34,679 nucleotides of DNA from an uncultured Parabacteroides sp. (GCA_934725305.1 CAKVBA010000028.1:1-34679); one strand, 5' to 3'. Counted from the stretch's first letter, positions 16,924 through 25,958 are shown. The notes: generated from the sequence alone by a model not told the origin. Made by a program: numbers and translations.

Positions 16924-19083
16924 ATGAAGAGATTTGTATTGTCGTTGGCTGTGGCTCTGCTGTCGTTGCCGGTGATGGCCGACGAGGGCATGTGGCTGTT
17001 GCCCTTGTTGAAACAGCAGAAGTTTGCCGAGATGCAGGCGCTGGGCCTGAAGCTACAAGACTATGATGTCTATAGCCCTGATTCTGCCTCGCTGAAGGAT
17101 GCTGTAGTTATTTTTGGTGGAGGTTGCACGGGCGAGATTGTCTCGTCGGAAGGTCTGGTGCTGACCAATCATCATTGTGGATATGATGCTATCCAGAGAC
17201 ATAGCTCTTTGGAGCATGACTATCTGACCGATGGCTTTTGGGCCGGATCACGTGATAAGGAGCTTCCGAATCCGGGATTGACAGTGACCTTTATCGATAA
17301 GATTGAGGATGTGACCGACTATGTAAAGCAGGAGTTGGCAAAGGATACCGATCCGAACAGCATGAACTTTTTGTCTCCTAAATTCCTGAATGGACTGGCT
17401 AAGGCCAAGGTGGGCGAGAGCTTCCTTCAGAACAATCCGGGCACTGAGGTTGAGATTAAAGCTTTCTATGGCGGTAATCAATACTATATGTTCACCATGA
17501 AGACCTATTCAGACGTGCGTTTGGTGGGTGCACCGCCCTCATCTATTGGTAAATTCGGCTCAGATACCGACAACTGGATGTGGCCGCGTCATACCGGAGA
17601 CTTCTCGGTCTTCCGTGTCTATGCCGATGCGAATGGAAATCCGGCAGCCTATTCCGAGAAGAATGTGCCTTTGCGACCCAAGCGTTGGTTGAAGATCTCT
17701 CTGAAAGGTGTACAGGAGAACGACTATGCCATGATGATGGGATTCCCGGGTCGTACCAATAAATATTATACTTCGTGGGAGGTTGCCGAACGTCGTGACA
17801 TCGACAATGCCGTTCGTATCAACATCCGTGAATTGCGTCAGCAGGCTATGTTGGAAGAGATGTTGGCCGATCCGGCTATCCGCATCATGTATGCCAGCAA
17901 ATATGCCGGTTCACAGAATGCCTATAAGAATTCTATTGGATCAAACTGGGCCATCAATAACCGTAACTTTGAGAAGGTAAAACTCGAAGAACAGGAGAAG
18001 TTGATTGCTTGGGGAAAGAAGATGTGCGAACCCTCTTACGAAGAGGCGTTGCTCTCGATCAAGCAGATTGTGAATGATCGCAAAGATCTCCGCTTCCGCA
18101 ACTGGATGCTTGATGAGGCTCTGTTGCGTGGTGTCGAGTTTAGCCGTGTGCCGACTCAGGTAGATCCTTTGATTGAGGCCTTGAAGAAGAAAGACAAGAC
18201 CGAGATCGAAAATCAGCTCCGTGTGTTGGAAAGAGCTTATCATCGTTTTGCCGATCAGAACTATTCGGCTCAGGTGGACAAGAAGATTGCCAAAGTGATG
18301 CTGAAGGAGTATTGTCGTTTGGTCGAAGCCGCTCATCAGCCTGCCTATTTCCGTCAGATCGATCAGAAGTTCAAAGGTGATGTGGATGCTTTTGTCGATG
18401 ATTTGTTTGCTCAGTCTATCTATGGAAGTGAAGACAACTTCAACCGCTTCCGTAGCCGTCCGTCGGTAAAGGCCTTGGAGCAGGATCCGATGATTCTCTT
18501 TGCCAAGTCGGTAAAGGATGAGAATAATGCCTTAAAGGCAGCTTTGAAGGATTTCGATTCCGGCTATGCGATTGCTCACCGTGGATATGTAAAGGGTCTG
18601 TTGGCTATGTATGGCGATCGTGCCAACTTCCCGGATGCCAACTTTACGTTGCGTCTGACTTACGGACAGGTGAAGGGATACAGTCCGCGTGATTGTGATT
18701 ACTACGGTCATCAGACCACGTTAGAGGGTGTGATGGAGAAGGAAGATCCCAACAACTGGGAATTTGTTGTTCCGACCCGACTGAAGCAGCTGTATGAGAC
18801 CAAAGACTTCGGACGCTATCAGATGCCGAATGGAAAGATGCCGGTTGCTTTTTGTACCACAACCCACACGACCGGCGGCAACTCGGGCAGCCCGGTGATG
18901 AATGACAACGGAGAGTTGATCGGTATCAACTTCGACCGTAACTGGGAAGGTGTAGGCGGTGATATTCAATATCTGCCAGACTACCAGCGAAGCATTATCG
19001 TGGATATCCGATATGTGCTGTTCCTGATCGATAAATATGCCGGAGCCGGCTATTTGTTGCAGGAGATGGATTTGGTCGAATAG
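16924..19083 (+). CDS. S46 dipeptidyl-peptidase, probably DPP11 (Asp/Glu-specific)
   Basis: A 719-residue periplasmic serine exopeptidase with a signal peptide (cleavage near residue 19, VMA-DEG). The catalytic triad is His84 (TNHHC), Asp226 (PRHTGDFSVF) and Ser654 (TGGNSGSP). The S46 family removes dipeptides from the N-terminus of oligopeptides, feeding amino-acid-using Bacteroidetes. In P. gingivalis DPP11, Arg673, 18 residues after the catalytic Ser, sets a preference for Asp/Glu at P1, while DPP7 has Gly. Here the corresponding residue is Arg672 (NFDRNWEGVGGD), so acidic P1 specificity is inferred. A purine-rich AGAGAAG precedes the ATG. Length matches the family. Confidence 0.93.
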   Translation: MKRFVLSLAVALLSLPVMADEGMWLLPLLKQQKFAEMQALGLKLQDYDVYSPDSASLKDAVVIFGGGCTGEIVSSEGLVLTNHHCGYDAIQRHSSLEHDYLTDGFWAGSRDKELPNPGLTVTFIDKIEDVTDYVKQELAKDTDPNSMNFLSPKFLNGLAKAKVGESFLQNNPGTEVEIKAFYGGNQYYMFTMKTYSDVRLVGAPPSSIGKFGSDTDNWMWPRHTGDFSVFRVYADANGNPAAYSEKNVPLRPKRWLKISLKGVQENDYAMMMGFPGRTNKYYTSWEVAERRDIDNAVRINIRELRQQAMLEEMLADPAIRIMYASKYAGSQNAYKNSIGSNWAINNRNFEKVKLEEQEKLIAWGKKMCEPSYEEALLSIKQIVNDRKDLRFRNWMLDEALLRGVEFSRVPTQVDPLIEALKKKDKTEIENQLRVLERAYHRFADQNYSAQVDKKIAKVMLKEYCRLVEAAHQPAYFRQIDQKFKGDVDAFVDDLFAQSIYGSEDNFNRFRSRPSVKALEQDPMILFAKSVKDENNALKAALKDFDSGYAIAHRGYVKGLLAMYGDRANFPDANFTLRLTYGQVKGYSPRDCDYYGHQTTLEGVMEKEDPNNWEFVVPTRLKQLYETKDFGRYQMPNGKMPVAFCTTTHTTGGNSGSPVMNDNGELIGINFDRNWEGVGGDIQYLPDYQRSIIVDIRYVLFLIDKYAGAGYLLQEMDLVE

Positions 19084-19124
19084 TCTTATAATGGATAATT
19101 CATCGTTTGGATAGTGATCTATAA

Positions 19125-19180
19125 ACAAAGCGCCCTGTAATGGTAGTAGTCTGTAGTACTTTGCCATTGCAGGGCGTTGT
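19125..19180. terminator. Hairpin between the convergent S46 and UvrA-like genes
   Basis: ACAAAGCGCCCTGTAATGG (19125-19143) pairs imperfectly with CCATTGCAGGGCGTTGT (19164-19180). It stands between two converging stops, so it could serve both strands. Confidence 0.6.
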
Positions 19181-19202
19181 GTTGTATATATCGCTTTGTC
19201 AA

Positions 19203-21458
19203 TCATTTCAGTTCCTGAAGCAGATAAGGTGCTGTCACGGAATCCCGACATTGCAGCATCTCTTGAGGCGTTCCGCCAAACAATAGTTCGCCACCCATCA
19301 GTCCGCCTCCCGGACCCAGTTCAATGATGTAATCGGCCTCTTTCATGACATCCAGATTATGTTCAATCAGAAAGATACTGTTTCCTTGATCGACCAATTC
19401 ATTAAACAGAGCTGTGATGTGGCGGATATCCTTGATGTGTAGTCCGTCCGTCGGCTCATCAATTACAAAGATAGAACCCTTCTTACCCAAGTAGGATGCC
19501 AGTTTGATGCGCTGTAGTTCGCCTCCCGAAAGAGTGGACAGCGATTGGTTTAGATGGAGATAACCCAATCCGACCTTCATCAGCGGGCGTAGCTTCTCTT
19601 CGATGATTGTGCCCTCGAAATGGATCGAAGCCTTTCTGACCGTCAGATCCATCATCTCGGCAATGTTCAATCCATCTATCTTATATTGTAATGCTTCCGG
19701 TGAATAGCGCAATCCGCCACAAGCCTCACACACGGTCTCTATCGCATCCATAAAGGCCATATCTGAGACAATAACACCTTTACCGCCGCACACCGGACAT
19801 CCACCTTTGCCGTTGAAGGTAAAGAGGCTCAGTCCGGCTCCGCTCTTTTTGGCAAAGAGTTTGCGAATATCATCTGCCACACCCAAATAGGTGCCCGGAG
19901 TTGAGCGTAGGCTGATGCCGATATTTTGTTGGCTGATGTAGATGGTCTCTTGTTCACAGCTACGGCAGAAGCACTCCATTAAAGAGCTTTTGCCCGAACC
20001 GGCCACACCGGCAATGACGGTCAGCACTCCTTGGGGCAGTTTCACACTCAAATCTTTCAGGTTATGCAGTTGGGCATGTTCGATCGAGAACCAGCCTTTG
20101 GGCTTTCGGCACTGCTTCTTCAGCGGCATACGGGTTGCAATCAGCTGGCCGGTCAGCGTGTCGCTCTTCAGCAGTCCCTGGTAATCGCCTTCATATAATA
20201 TATGTCCACCTTCCATGCCCGAACCAGGACCCATGTCGATGATATGATCGGCAATCTGAATCATCTCTTTATGATGTTCCACCAGCAACACGGTGTTGCC
20301 ATGGTCGCGCAACTTGCGTACCGATTTCTTCAGCAGATGAATGTCATGGCTATGCAGTCCCACACTCGGTTCATCCAGGATATAGAGAATGTCAGAAAGG
20401 GAAGAGTTGATATATTTGGCAATCTTGCAGCGCTGAGCTTCACCGCCGGATAATGTGCCCATGCTGCGGTCGAGAGTCAGATAGCTCAAACCAATCTCTA
20501 CCAAGGCCGACAGACGATTGATCAGTGCAGTCTGAATGTCATTGGCCAGTCTGTTGTCGATACTTTTCAGCCAGTCAATCAGATCGGGAATGGGCATACG
20601 AGTCACTTCGGTAATGTTCTTGCCATTGATGCGGCAAGAGCGCACCTTCTCGTTGAGTCGTGTTCCCTCACAATCCGGACAAACGCCCATCGTAACCATC
20701 GGTTCCAATAGCTTTTGATGTAGTTTCCCTTCCTCCGAGTGGATACAGCTGCGATACATTCGGGTAACAAGTCCCTCATATTTGGCAGTCTTGGGCCATC
20801 CGGCAGGTGGATTCTTCAGTTTGATCTGCGGAGAGTAGAGAAATAGTTGCAATTCCTCTTCGCTGTAATCTCTGATCTTCTTGTTCAGGTCGAACAGTCC
20901 GCTGTTGGCATATCGGATCCAGCGCCATTCGCCCGGTTGGAAGGCCACATAATGAATGACGTCAGGATCGTTGAGTGATTTGTCAAAGTCCACCAATTTG
21001 TGTACATCCAGTTCGCGAATCTCTCCCAATCCGTCACAGCGAGGACATTTTCCTTGTGGGTGATTGAACGAGAATGTATCGGAATAGCCCACGAAAGGTT
21101 GCCCCACACGCGAGAAAAGCAGACGCAAAAGCGAATAGATATCGGTATAGGTGCCTACGGTCGAACGAGCATTCATGGCCGGTTTGCGTTGATCTATCAC
21201 GATCGCCACTGGCAGATTCTCAATCTTATCGACATGAGGACGGCCATACTTGGGCAGATATTGCTGAACAAAACTGGGAAAGGTCTCGTTCAGTTCCCGT
21301 CGGGAACAGGCAGCAATTGTGTCGAGCACTAAAGAAGACTTGCCCGATCCGGATACGCCGGTACACACCGTGATCTGTTTCTTCGGGATGGATAGAGAGA
21401 TATGCTTGAGGTTGTTTTCGTAAGCACCATAAATGTGAATATCGTTGGGTTGTTTCAT
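19203..21458 (-). CDS. Short UvrA-like ABC ATPase
   Basis: A 751-residue UvrA homolog with two ABC cassettes. Walker A motifs are GVSGSGKSS (about residue 34) and GVAGSGKSSL (about 489). Signatures are LSGGEAQRCK (about 335) and LSGGELQRIK (about 643). Zinc-binding CxxC pairs appear in CPRCDGLG, CPDCEGTR, CPVCGGKG and CEACGG. Standard UvrA is about 940 residues; this one is nearly 200 shorter, consistent with the UvrA2/DrrC-like group, which lacks the UvrB-binding domain. Such proteins are linked to DNA-damage or DNA-binding-drug tolerance, but the role here is unproven. No other repair gene is adjacent. It lies 114 bases downstream of the small-protein gene, with a terminator between. Confidence 0.85.
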   Translation of the reverse strand: MKQPNDIHIYGAYENNLKHISLSIPKKQITVCTGVSGSGKSSLVLDTIAACSRRELNETFPSFVQQYLPKYGRPHVDKIENLPVAIVIDQRKPAMNARSTVGTYTDIYSLLRLLFSRVGQPFVGYSDTFSFNHPQGKCPRCDGLGEIRELDVHKLVDFDKSLNDPDVIHYVAFQPGEWRWIRYANSGLFDLNKKIRDYSEEELQLFLYSPQIKLKNPPAGWPKTAKYEGLVTRMYRSCIHSEEGKLHQKLLEPMVTMGVCPDCEGTRLNEKVRSCRINGKNITEVTRMPIPDLIDWLKSIDNRLANDIQTALINRLSALVEIGLSYLTLDRSMGTLSGGEAQRCKIAKYINSSLSDILYILDEPSVGLHSHDIHLLKKSVRKLRDHGNTVLLVEHHKEMIQIADHIIDMGPGSGMEGGHILYEGDYQGLLKSDTLTGQLIATRMPLKKQCRKPKGWFSIEHAQLHNLKDLSVKLPQGVLTVIAGVAGSGKSSLMECFCRSCEQETIYISQQNIGISLRSTPGTYLGVADDIRKLFAKKSGAGLSLFTFNGKGGCPVCGGKGVIVSDMAFMDAIETVCEACGGLRYSPEALQYKIDGLNIAEMMDLTVRKASIHFEGTIIEEKLRPLMKVGLGYLHLNQSLSTLSGGELQRIKLASYLGKKGSIFVIDEPTDGLHIKDIRHITALFNELVDQGNSIFLIEHNLDVMKEADYIIELGPGGGLMGGELLFGGTPQEMLQCRDSVTAPYLLQELK

Positions 21459-21501
21459 GTCTCAGATAGGTATTGATGATGATAGAGTGAGATACAAAAA
21501 G

Positions 21502-21526
21502 GGCGGGTGATTACTCATCATCCGCC
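21502..21526 (-). terminator. Terminator after the kinase/small-protein pair
   Basis: GGCGGGTGAT (21502-21511) pairs with ATCATCCGCC (21517-21526), with one G-U and a 5-base loop. On the minus strand the stem is followed by CTTTTTG. It separates the 21572-22307 pair from the UvrA-like gene. Confidence 0.75.
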
Positions 21527-21571
21527 ATTCTTGTTCATAGTGTTGTTATCGCATTTGAATTCAAAGAGAAA

Positions 21572-21739
21572 TCAAACGAACTTTTCCAAATCAGCTGCCT
21601 TCACACGGAAGATATGTCCATTACGAGAGAATACCAATTCTCCATTTTCTTTTTTCTTCTGATTTACCAAACGCTGAAAAGCGATGTCTGCTCCTTTGAC
21701 TATATTTTCTTCAAATTCTCTAACTTCTTGCTCACTCAT
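21572..21739 (-). CDS. 55-residue protein overlapping the zeta-like kinase gene
   Basis: The ATG at 21739 lies inside the end of the kinase gene (CATCATGAGTGA: the kinase stop TGA follows within the second codon), so the genes overlap by 8 bases and are probably translationally coupled. The frame is open further upstream, but that part only reads antisense-free kinase codons in another frame. The protein has an acidic N-terminal helix (SEQEVREFEENIVKG), a basic middle (NQKKKENG) and a short beta-like end (ELVFSRNGHIFRVKAADLEKFV). The family is not recognised. By position it is the candidate antitoxin of the kinase; that is an inference. Confidence 0.6.
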   Translation of the reverse strand: MSEQEVREFEENIVKGADIAFQRLVNQKKKENGELVFSRNGHIFRVKAADLEKFV

Positions 21740-22307
21740 GATGTTCAAGTTTATTGTAAATAGCCTGATTATAAATCTCCTTTTTCTCATTCTTGAATCC
21801 TTTGGCAATTACTTCCATCGGAGACATAGAATTGTCTGTTATCATCCAATAGTCACAAATGGGCAGATATAGTTCAAATAAGTTATGAATACCGGCTCTG
21901 TAACGACGCCGTATTGTATGCTCCGGAATGTTATGACCTCCGGCTGCAACTCTCATTTTTACACGTTCCACTGCGAGCTCTGGCGTATTGAGCCAAAAGT
22001 ACAAAAGTGTCACATAATAACCTTCCCTTTGCGCTTCCCGAATCAGGTTTGCCACTGATCGGGTGGCCAGCGTGGTTTCCATCGCAAAAGTCTCACCGGC
22101 TGCGATGAGTTCTTTGATGCGTTTATACATAATACGACTGGCTTCAACAGCTACGGCGATGCTATCTGAATTAAAAGGGGAAAGCCCCTTGGCTATTTCG
22201 TCGGAGTTCACAAACTCTTTACATTTCAACATTTCTGGCAGAATTGTAAAGGAAGCTGTGGTCTTCCCTGCGCCGTTGCAACCTGATATTATATATAAAT
22301 ATGGCAC
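21732..22307 (-). CDS. Zeta-toxin-like P-loop kinase
   Basis: A 191-residue kinase of the zeta toxin/COG4185 group. The Walker A GCNGAGKTT is at residues 9-17, followed by NSDEIAKGLSPFN (substrate-side Asp), FAMETTLATRS, and the typical RVAAGGHNIPEHTIRRRY. True zeta toxins phosphorylate UDP-N-acetylglucosamine and block wall synthesis; COG4185 relatives are widespread and mostly untested. The start is GTG (the minus-strand codon at 22305-22307 is GTG, and no in-frame ATG lies before the P-loop). A TATATTTG element at 22330 fits this start. No epsilon-type antitoxin lies upstream; the 55-residue protein is downstream. It is either a toxin or a metabolic kinase. Confidence 0.8.
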   Translation of the reverse strand: MPYLYIISGCNGAGKTTASFTILPEMLKCKEFVNSDEIAKGLSPFNSDSIAVAVEASRIMYKRIKELIAAGETFAMETTLATRSVANLIREAQREGYYVTLLYFWLNTPELAVERVKMRVAAGGHNIPEHTIRRRYRAGIHNLFELYLPICDYWMITDNSMSPMEVIAKGFKNEKKEIYNQAIYNKLEHHE

Positions 22308-22329
22308 GATTTCGCTGTTTTTGATGCAG

Positions 22330-22337
22330 CAAATATA
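22330..22337 (-). promoter_or_regulatory. -7 element of the kinase gene
   Basis: TATATTTG on the minus strand matches TAnnTTTG, 22 bases before the GTG start. No clear -33 element is visible. Confidence 0.45.
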
Positions 22338-22448
22338 TAGAATAGTTTGATATGTCGGTTGTTTTTTTTCTCAAAAATGAAAAAAATGTGCATAAAATGT
22401 ACTCTTTAGTGCTGGGTTCGTTGTCTAAAAAGGGCTTTTTGTGTAAAA

Positions 22449-23576
22449 TCAGACCCACAGAAGGTCGCTCATGATGCCGTCGGAGATGAAAATTCCTTCC
22501 CTTGTCAGCGTCAGTTTTTGACCCGAAAGAGACAACACTCCTTGCTTCAGATGCTGCTCTGCCTGTTTGCTGCAATAGCGTTGCATCTTTTCTCCGAACA
22601 GCTCTTTTATCTCCGACAGGTCGAGTCCCCACATGGTGCGTAGTCGGGTGATGACATAGTCGTTATAGCGTGTGGCAAGGTTAAGCTCCTCTTTCTCTAA
22701 GTCGGGAAGGTCTTGTTCGATACCTTTTATATATATAGGTAAAGAGGCCACATTCCATTCACGGTTATCTCCGTTGTAAGAGTGCGCCGACGGACCTAAT
22801 CCCAAATAGTGAGTTCCGTTCCAGTAAGAGCTGTTGTGTTTCGAGAAAAGACCGGGCCGGGCAAAGTTGGAGATCTCATAATGGAGATAACCGGCTTGGG
22901 TCAGCGTGTTAATCAGTGTCGAGAAGAGAGAGACACTCAGCTCTTCGGAGACGGCGTTGATCTTGCCCGTTTCGAGCAGTCGGTAAAGAGCCGTTCCCTC
23001 TTCATAGATCAGATGATAGGCCGACAGATGGGGCACATCCAGTTGCAACGCCTGTCTCAGGTTGTCTTGCCATTGCTCCAGTGTCTGTCCCGGCAGACCA
23101 TAGATAAGGTCAATGCTGATATTGCTGTATCCGGCATCCTGACAATCGGCAACAGCACGGATTGCCTGTGCCCGGTCGTGTCGGCGGTTCAGGAATCTCA
23201 GATCCTTTTCGTGGAAACTTTGGATGCCCATGCTGATTCGGTTGAAGGGAAAGGAGCGGAGCGAGGCGATATAGTCGTCTGTCAGATCGTCGGGATTGCC
23301 TTCGAGAGTGACCTCTTTACAGCGTGACAGATCAAAATGTTTATGGATGGCATTAAAAAGTGTATCGAAATCTTCTGTCTGCAGTTGGGAAGGCGTTCCG
23401 CCACCGAAATAGATTGTCTCAATCGGTTCACCTTTCAGATATTCCTTACGAAGTTCCATCTCTCTGACGAGAGCCTTTATATAAGGTTGCTTGAATTTCA
23501 TGTCTGTATTGGAAAAGAAGTCACAATAGAGACACCGTTTTTCGCAAAAAGGAACGTGTATATATAAGCCGGCCAT
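22449..23576 (-). CDS. hemW: HemW, radical SAM heme chaperone
   Basis: A 375-residue radical SAM protein when started at the ATG at 23576. The frame is open 39 codons further upstream, but that stretch covers the promoter and does not resemble the family, which starts MAGLYIHVPFC. The cluster cysteines are Cys11, Cys15 and Cys18 (CEKRCLYCDF). HemN oxidases have a further Cys after the third; here it is Phe20, which marks HemW. YFGGGTPS and SIDLIYGLPGQT are also typical. HemW carries heme to client enzymes and was long mis-annotated as coproporphyrinogen oxidase. It is divergent to the EF-G paralog. Confidence 0.9.
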   Translation of the reverse strand: MAGLYIHVPFCEKRCLYCDFFSNTDMKFKQPYIKALVREMELRKEYLKGEPIETIYFGGGTPSQLQTEDFDTLFNAIHKHFDLSRCKEVTLEGNPDDLTDDYIASLRSFPFNRISMGIQSFHEKDLRFLNRRHDRAQAIRAVADCQDAGYSNISIDLIYGLPGQTLEQWQDNLRQALQLDVPHLSAYHLIYEEGTALYRLLETGKINAVSEELSVSLFSTLINTLTQAGYLHYEISNFARPGLFSKHNSSYWNGTHYLGLGPSAHSYNGDNREWNVASLPIYIKGIEQDLPDLEKEELNLATRYNDYVITRLRTMWGLDLSEIKELFGEKMQRYCSKQAEQHLKQGVLSLSGQKLTLTREGIFISDGIMSDLLWV

Positions 23577-23607
23577 TCGTTGTCGTTTTTCTCTTTTTAT
23601 TTTAATA

Positions 23608-23615
23608 CAAAGGTA
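23608..23615 (-). promoter_or_regulatory. -7 element of hemW
   Basis: TACCTTTG on the minus strand, 31 bases before the chosen ATG. It supports the short form of HemW. No good -33 is seen. Confidence 0.45.
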
Positions 23616-23676
23616 AATAAAAACTGAAGACTCGGTGCTCTGCTGAATAACATTGTTCTCAAACAGTGAGTTAGAG

Positions 23677-23706
23677 TTGTTTTTGTCGTTCACATTCTCT
23701 AATTTG
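23677..23706 (+). promoter_or_regulatory. Probable promoter of the EF-G paralog
   Basis: TTG (23677-23679), 19 bases, then CTAATTTG (23699-23706), one mismatch from TAnnTTTG. It would give a leader of about 60 bases before the ATG at 23774. Confidence 0.4.
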
Positions 23707-23773
23707 CAGCGTCGTGAAAAAAGATAATCACGTCGATGTAATATTATTGTTAAATATTAAAATACCTGATATC

Positions 23774-25930
23774 ATGAAAGTTTATCAAACAAATGAAATT
23801 AAGAATGTTGCCATCTTGGGAAGTTCTGGCTCTGGGAAAACCACTCTCGCCGAAGCAATGCTTTACGAGGGTGGAGTGATTAAACGTCGTGGTACTGTAG
23901 AATCTGGAAATACAGTGTGCGACTATTTCCCGGTTGAGAAGGAGTATGGCTACTCTGTATTCTCAACCGTTTTCAGTGTAGAATGGCAAGGTAGAAAGTT
24001 GAACTTCATTGACTGCCCGGGTTCTGACGACTTCGTGGGTGGAGCTGTTTCTGCATTGAATGTAACGGATACAGCTTTGATGGTATTGAATGCACAATAT
24101 GGTGTGGAAGTGGGCACAATCAACCAGTTCCGCTATACCGAACAATTCCATAAACCGGTTATCTTCGTGGTGAACCAGTTGGATAACGATAAGGCTGACT
24201 ATGATGGTACGATTGCTCAGTTGCAAGACCATTGGGGCGGCAAGATTGTTCCTATCCAGTATCCTATTTCTTGCGGTTCGTCTTTCAATGCCGTTGTCGA
24301 TGTGTTGAAGATGAAGATGTATCGCTGGAAACCTGAAGGTGGTGTGCCTGATGTATTGGAAATTCCGGAAGACCAGATGGAAAAGGCAATGGAATTGCAC
24401 AAAGCATTGGTTGAGGCTGCTGCCGAACATGATGACGTGTTGATGGAGAAGTTCTTTGAAGAGGGCACATTGAGCGAAGACGATATGCGTGCCGGTATTC
24501 GTGCCGGTCTGGTTACTCGCGGTATGTTCCCGGTATTCTGTGTATGTGCAGGCCGTGACATGTGTGTACGCCGTACATTGGAATTCTTGGGTAATGTAGT
24601 GCCTTGTACCGATAAGATGCCTCGTCTGATCACCACTGAAGGTGTTGAGGTAACTCCTGATGCTGATGGCCCGACAAGCCTGTTCTTCTTCAAGACTACG
24701 GTTGAACCGCATATTGGTCAGGTTTCTTATTTCAAAGTGATCTCAGGTAGAGTAAAAGAGGGTGACGACCTGCTGAATGCCGACCGTGGTTCTAAGGAAC
24801 GTATTGCTCAGTTGTTCTTCGTTGCCGGTCAGACTCGTACCGCTGTTCCTGAAATGGTTGCCGGCGATATAGGTGCTACTGTTAAGCTGAAAGATGTTCG
24901 CCGTGGTAATACATTGAATGGTAAGGGTTGCGACTATCGTTTCGACTTTATTAAATATCCTGATCCTAAGTTCCGTCGTGCTATCAAGCCGGTGAACGAG
25001 GCTGATGCTGAAAAGATGATGGAAATCTTGATGCGTATGCGTGAAGAAGATCCGACATGGGTAATCGAGCAGTCTAAGGAATTGAAACAGACTATCGTTT
25101 CCGGTCAGGGTGAATTTCACCTGCGCACATTGAAATGGAGAATCGAAAACAATGATAAATTGCCGATCGAATTTATCGAACCGAAGATTCCGTATCGTGA
25201 AACAATTACAAAGTCGGCTCGTGCAGACTATCGTCATAAGAAACAGTCTGGTGGTGCCGGTCAGTTCGGTGAAGTTCACCTGATTATTGAGCCTTATTAC
25301 GAAGGTATGCCGGCTCCTGATACCTATCGTTTCGGTGGTCAGGAATATAAGATGAACGTTCGTGATACTCAGATTATCGATTTGGATTGGGGTGGCAAGT
25401 TGGTATTCGTCAACTGTATCGTTGGTGGTGCTATTGATGCTCGCTTCCTTCCGGCTATCTTGAAGGGTATCATGGGCCGCATGGAACAAGGTCCGTTGAC
25501 TGGTTCTTATGCTCGTGACGTACGTATCTGTGTATATGATGGAAAGATGCACCCGGTAGATAGTAATGAAATCTCATTTATGTTGGCCGGACGTAACGCC
25601 TTCAGTACTGCCTTTAAAGAAGCTGGTCCAAAGATTCTTGAACCGGTTTATGACGTAGAGGTTTCTGTTCCTGGTGATTATATGGGTGATGTTATGAGTG
25701 ACTTGCAGGGTCGCCGTGCCTTGATCATGGGTATGAACAGTGAAAAGGGATTCGAGAAGCTGTTGGCTAAGGTTCCTTTGAAAGAGATGTCAAACTATTC
25801 TACCTCTTTGAGTTCTATCACTGGTGGTCGCGCTTCATTCACCATGAAGTTCGCCAGCTACGAATTGGTTCCTGCTGATGTTCAGGATAAACTGTTGAAG
25901 GCTTACGAAGAGACTCAGACAGACGAATAA
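23774..25930 (+). CDS. Elongation factor G paralog (EF-G2-like)
   Basis: A 718-residue EF-G with all five domains by length. ATG 23774 is chosen because the 20-codon extension lies in the AT-rich leader and the family begins near MKVYQTNEIKNVAILG. The GTPase motifs are unusual. G1 is GSSGSGKT (16-23). Switch I reads EYGYS instead of ERGIT. G3 is DCPGSDDF with Ser84 where the catalytic His of DTPGHVDF belongs. G4 is NQLD (134-137) instead of NKxD. A Bacteroides thetaiotaomicron EF-G2 is reported to translocate without GTP hydrolysis and to matter during carbon starvation in the gut; this protein fits that type, but orthology is inferred. The canonical fusA must lie elsewhere. Confidence 0.9.
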   Translation: MKVYQTNEIKNVAILGSSGSGKTTLAEAMLYEGGVIKRRGTVESGNTVCDYFPVEKEYGYSVFSTVFSVEWQGRKLNFIDCPGSDDFVGGAVSALNVTDTALMVLNAQYGVEVGTINQFRYTEQFHKPVIFVVNQLDNDKADYDGTIAQLQDHWGGKIVPIQYPISCGSSFNAVVDVLKMKMYRWKPEGGVPDVLEIPEDQMEKAMELHKALVEAAAEHDDVLMEKFFEEGTLSEDDMRAGIRAGLVTRGMFPVFCVCAGRDMCVRRTLEFLGNVVPCTDKMPRLITTEGVEVTPDADGPTSLFFFKTTVEPHIGQVSYFKVISGRVKEGDDLLNADRGSKERIAQLFFVAGQTRTAVPEMVAGDIGATVKLKDVRRGNTLNGKGCDYRFDFIKYPDPKFRRAIKPVNEADAEKMMEILMRMREEDPTWVIEQSKELKQTIVSGQGEFHLRTLKWRIENNDKLPIEFIEPKIPYRETITKSARADYRHKKQSGGAGQFGEVHLIIEPYYEGMPAPDTYRFGGQEYKMNVRDTQIIDLDWGGKLVFVNCIVGGAIDARFLPAILKGIMGRMEQGPLTGSYARDVRICVYDGKMHPVDSNEISFMLAGRNAFSTAFKEAGPKILEPVYDVEVSVPGDYMGDVMSDLQGRRALIMGMNSEKGFEKLLAKVPLKEMSNYSTSLSSITGGRASFTMKFASYELVPADVQDKLLKAYEETQTDE

Positions 25931-25958
25931 TCGTTGTAAGATATATTCAAATTATAGT

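Noticed and set aside
23577..23693. 39-codon N-terminal extension of hemW
   Set aside because: It covers the hemW -7 element; HemW proteins start at the MAGLYIHVPFC-type sequence.
24743..25552. 269-codon open frame antisense to the EF-G paralog, and a 249-codon one at 23963-24712
   Set aside because: Both are mirror frames of a well-conserved gene with biased codon use; their products are rich in His, Thr and Ile with no recognisable motif.
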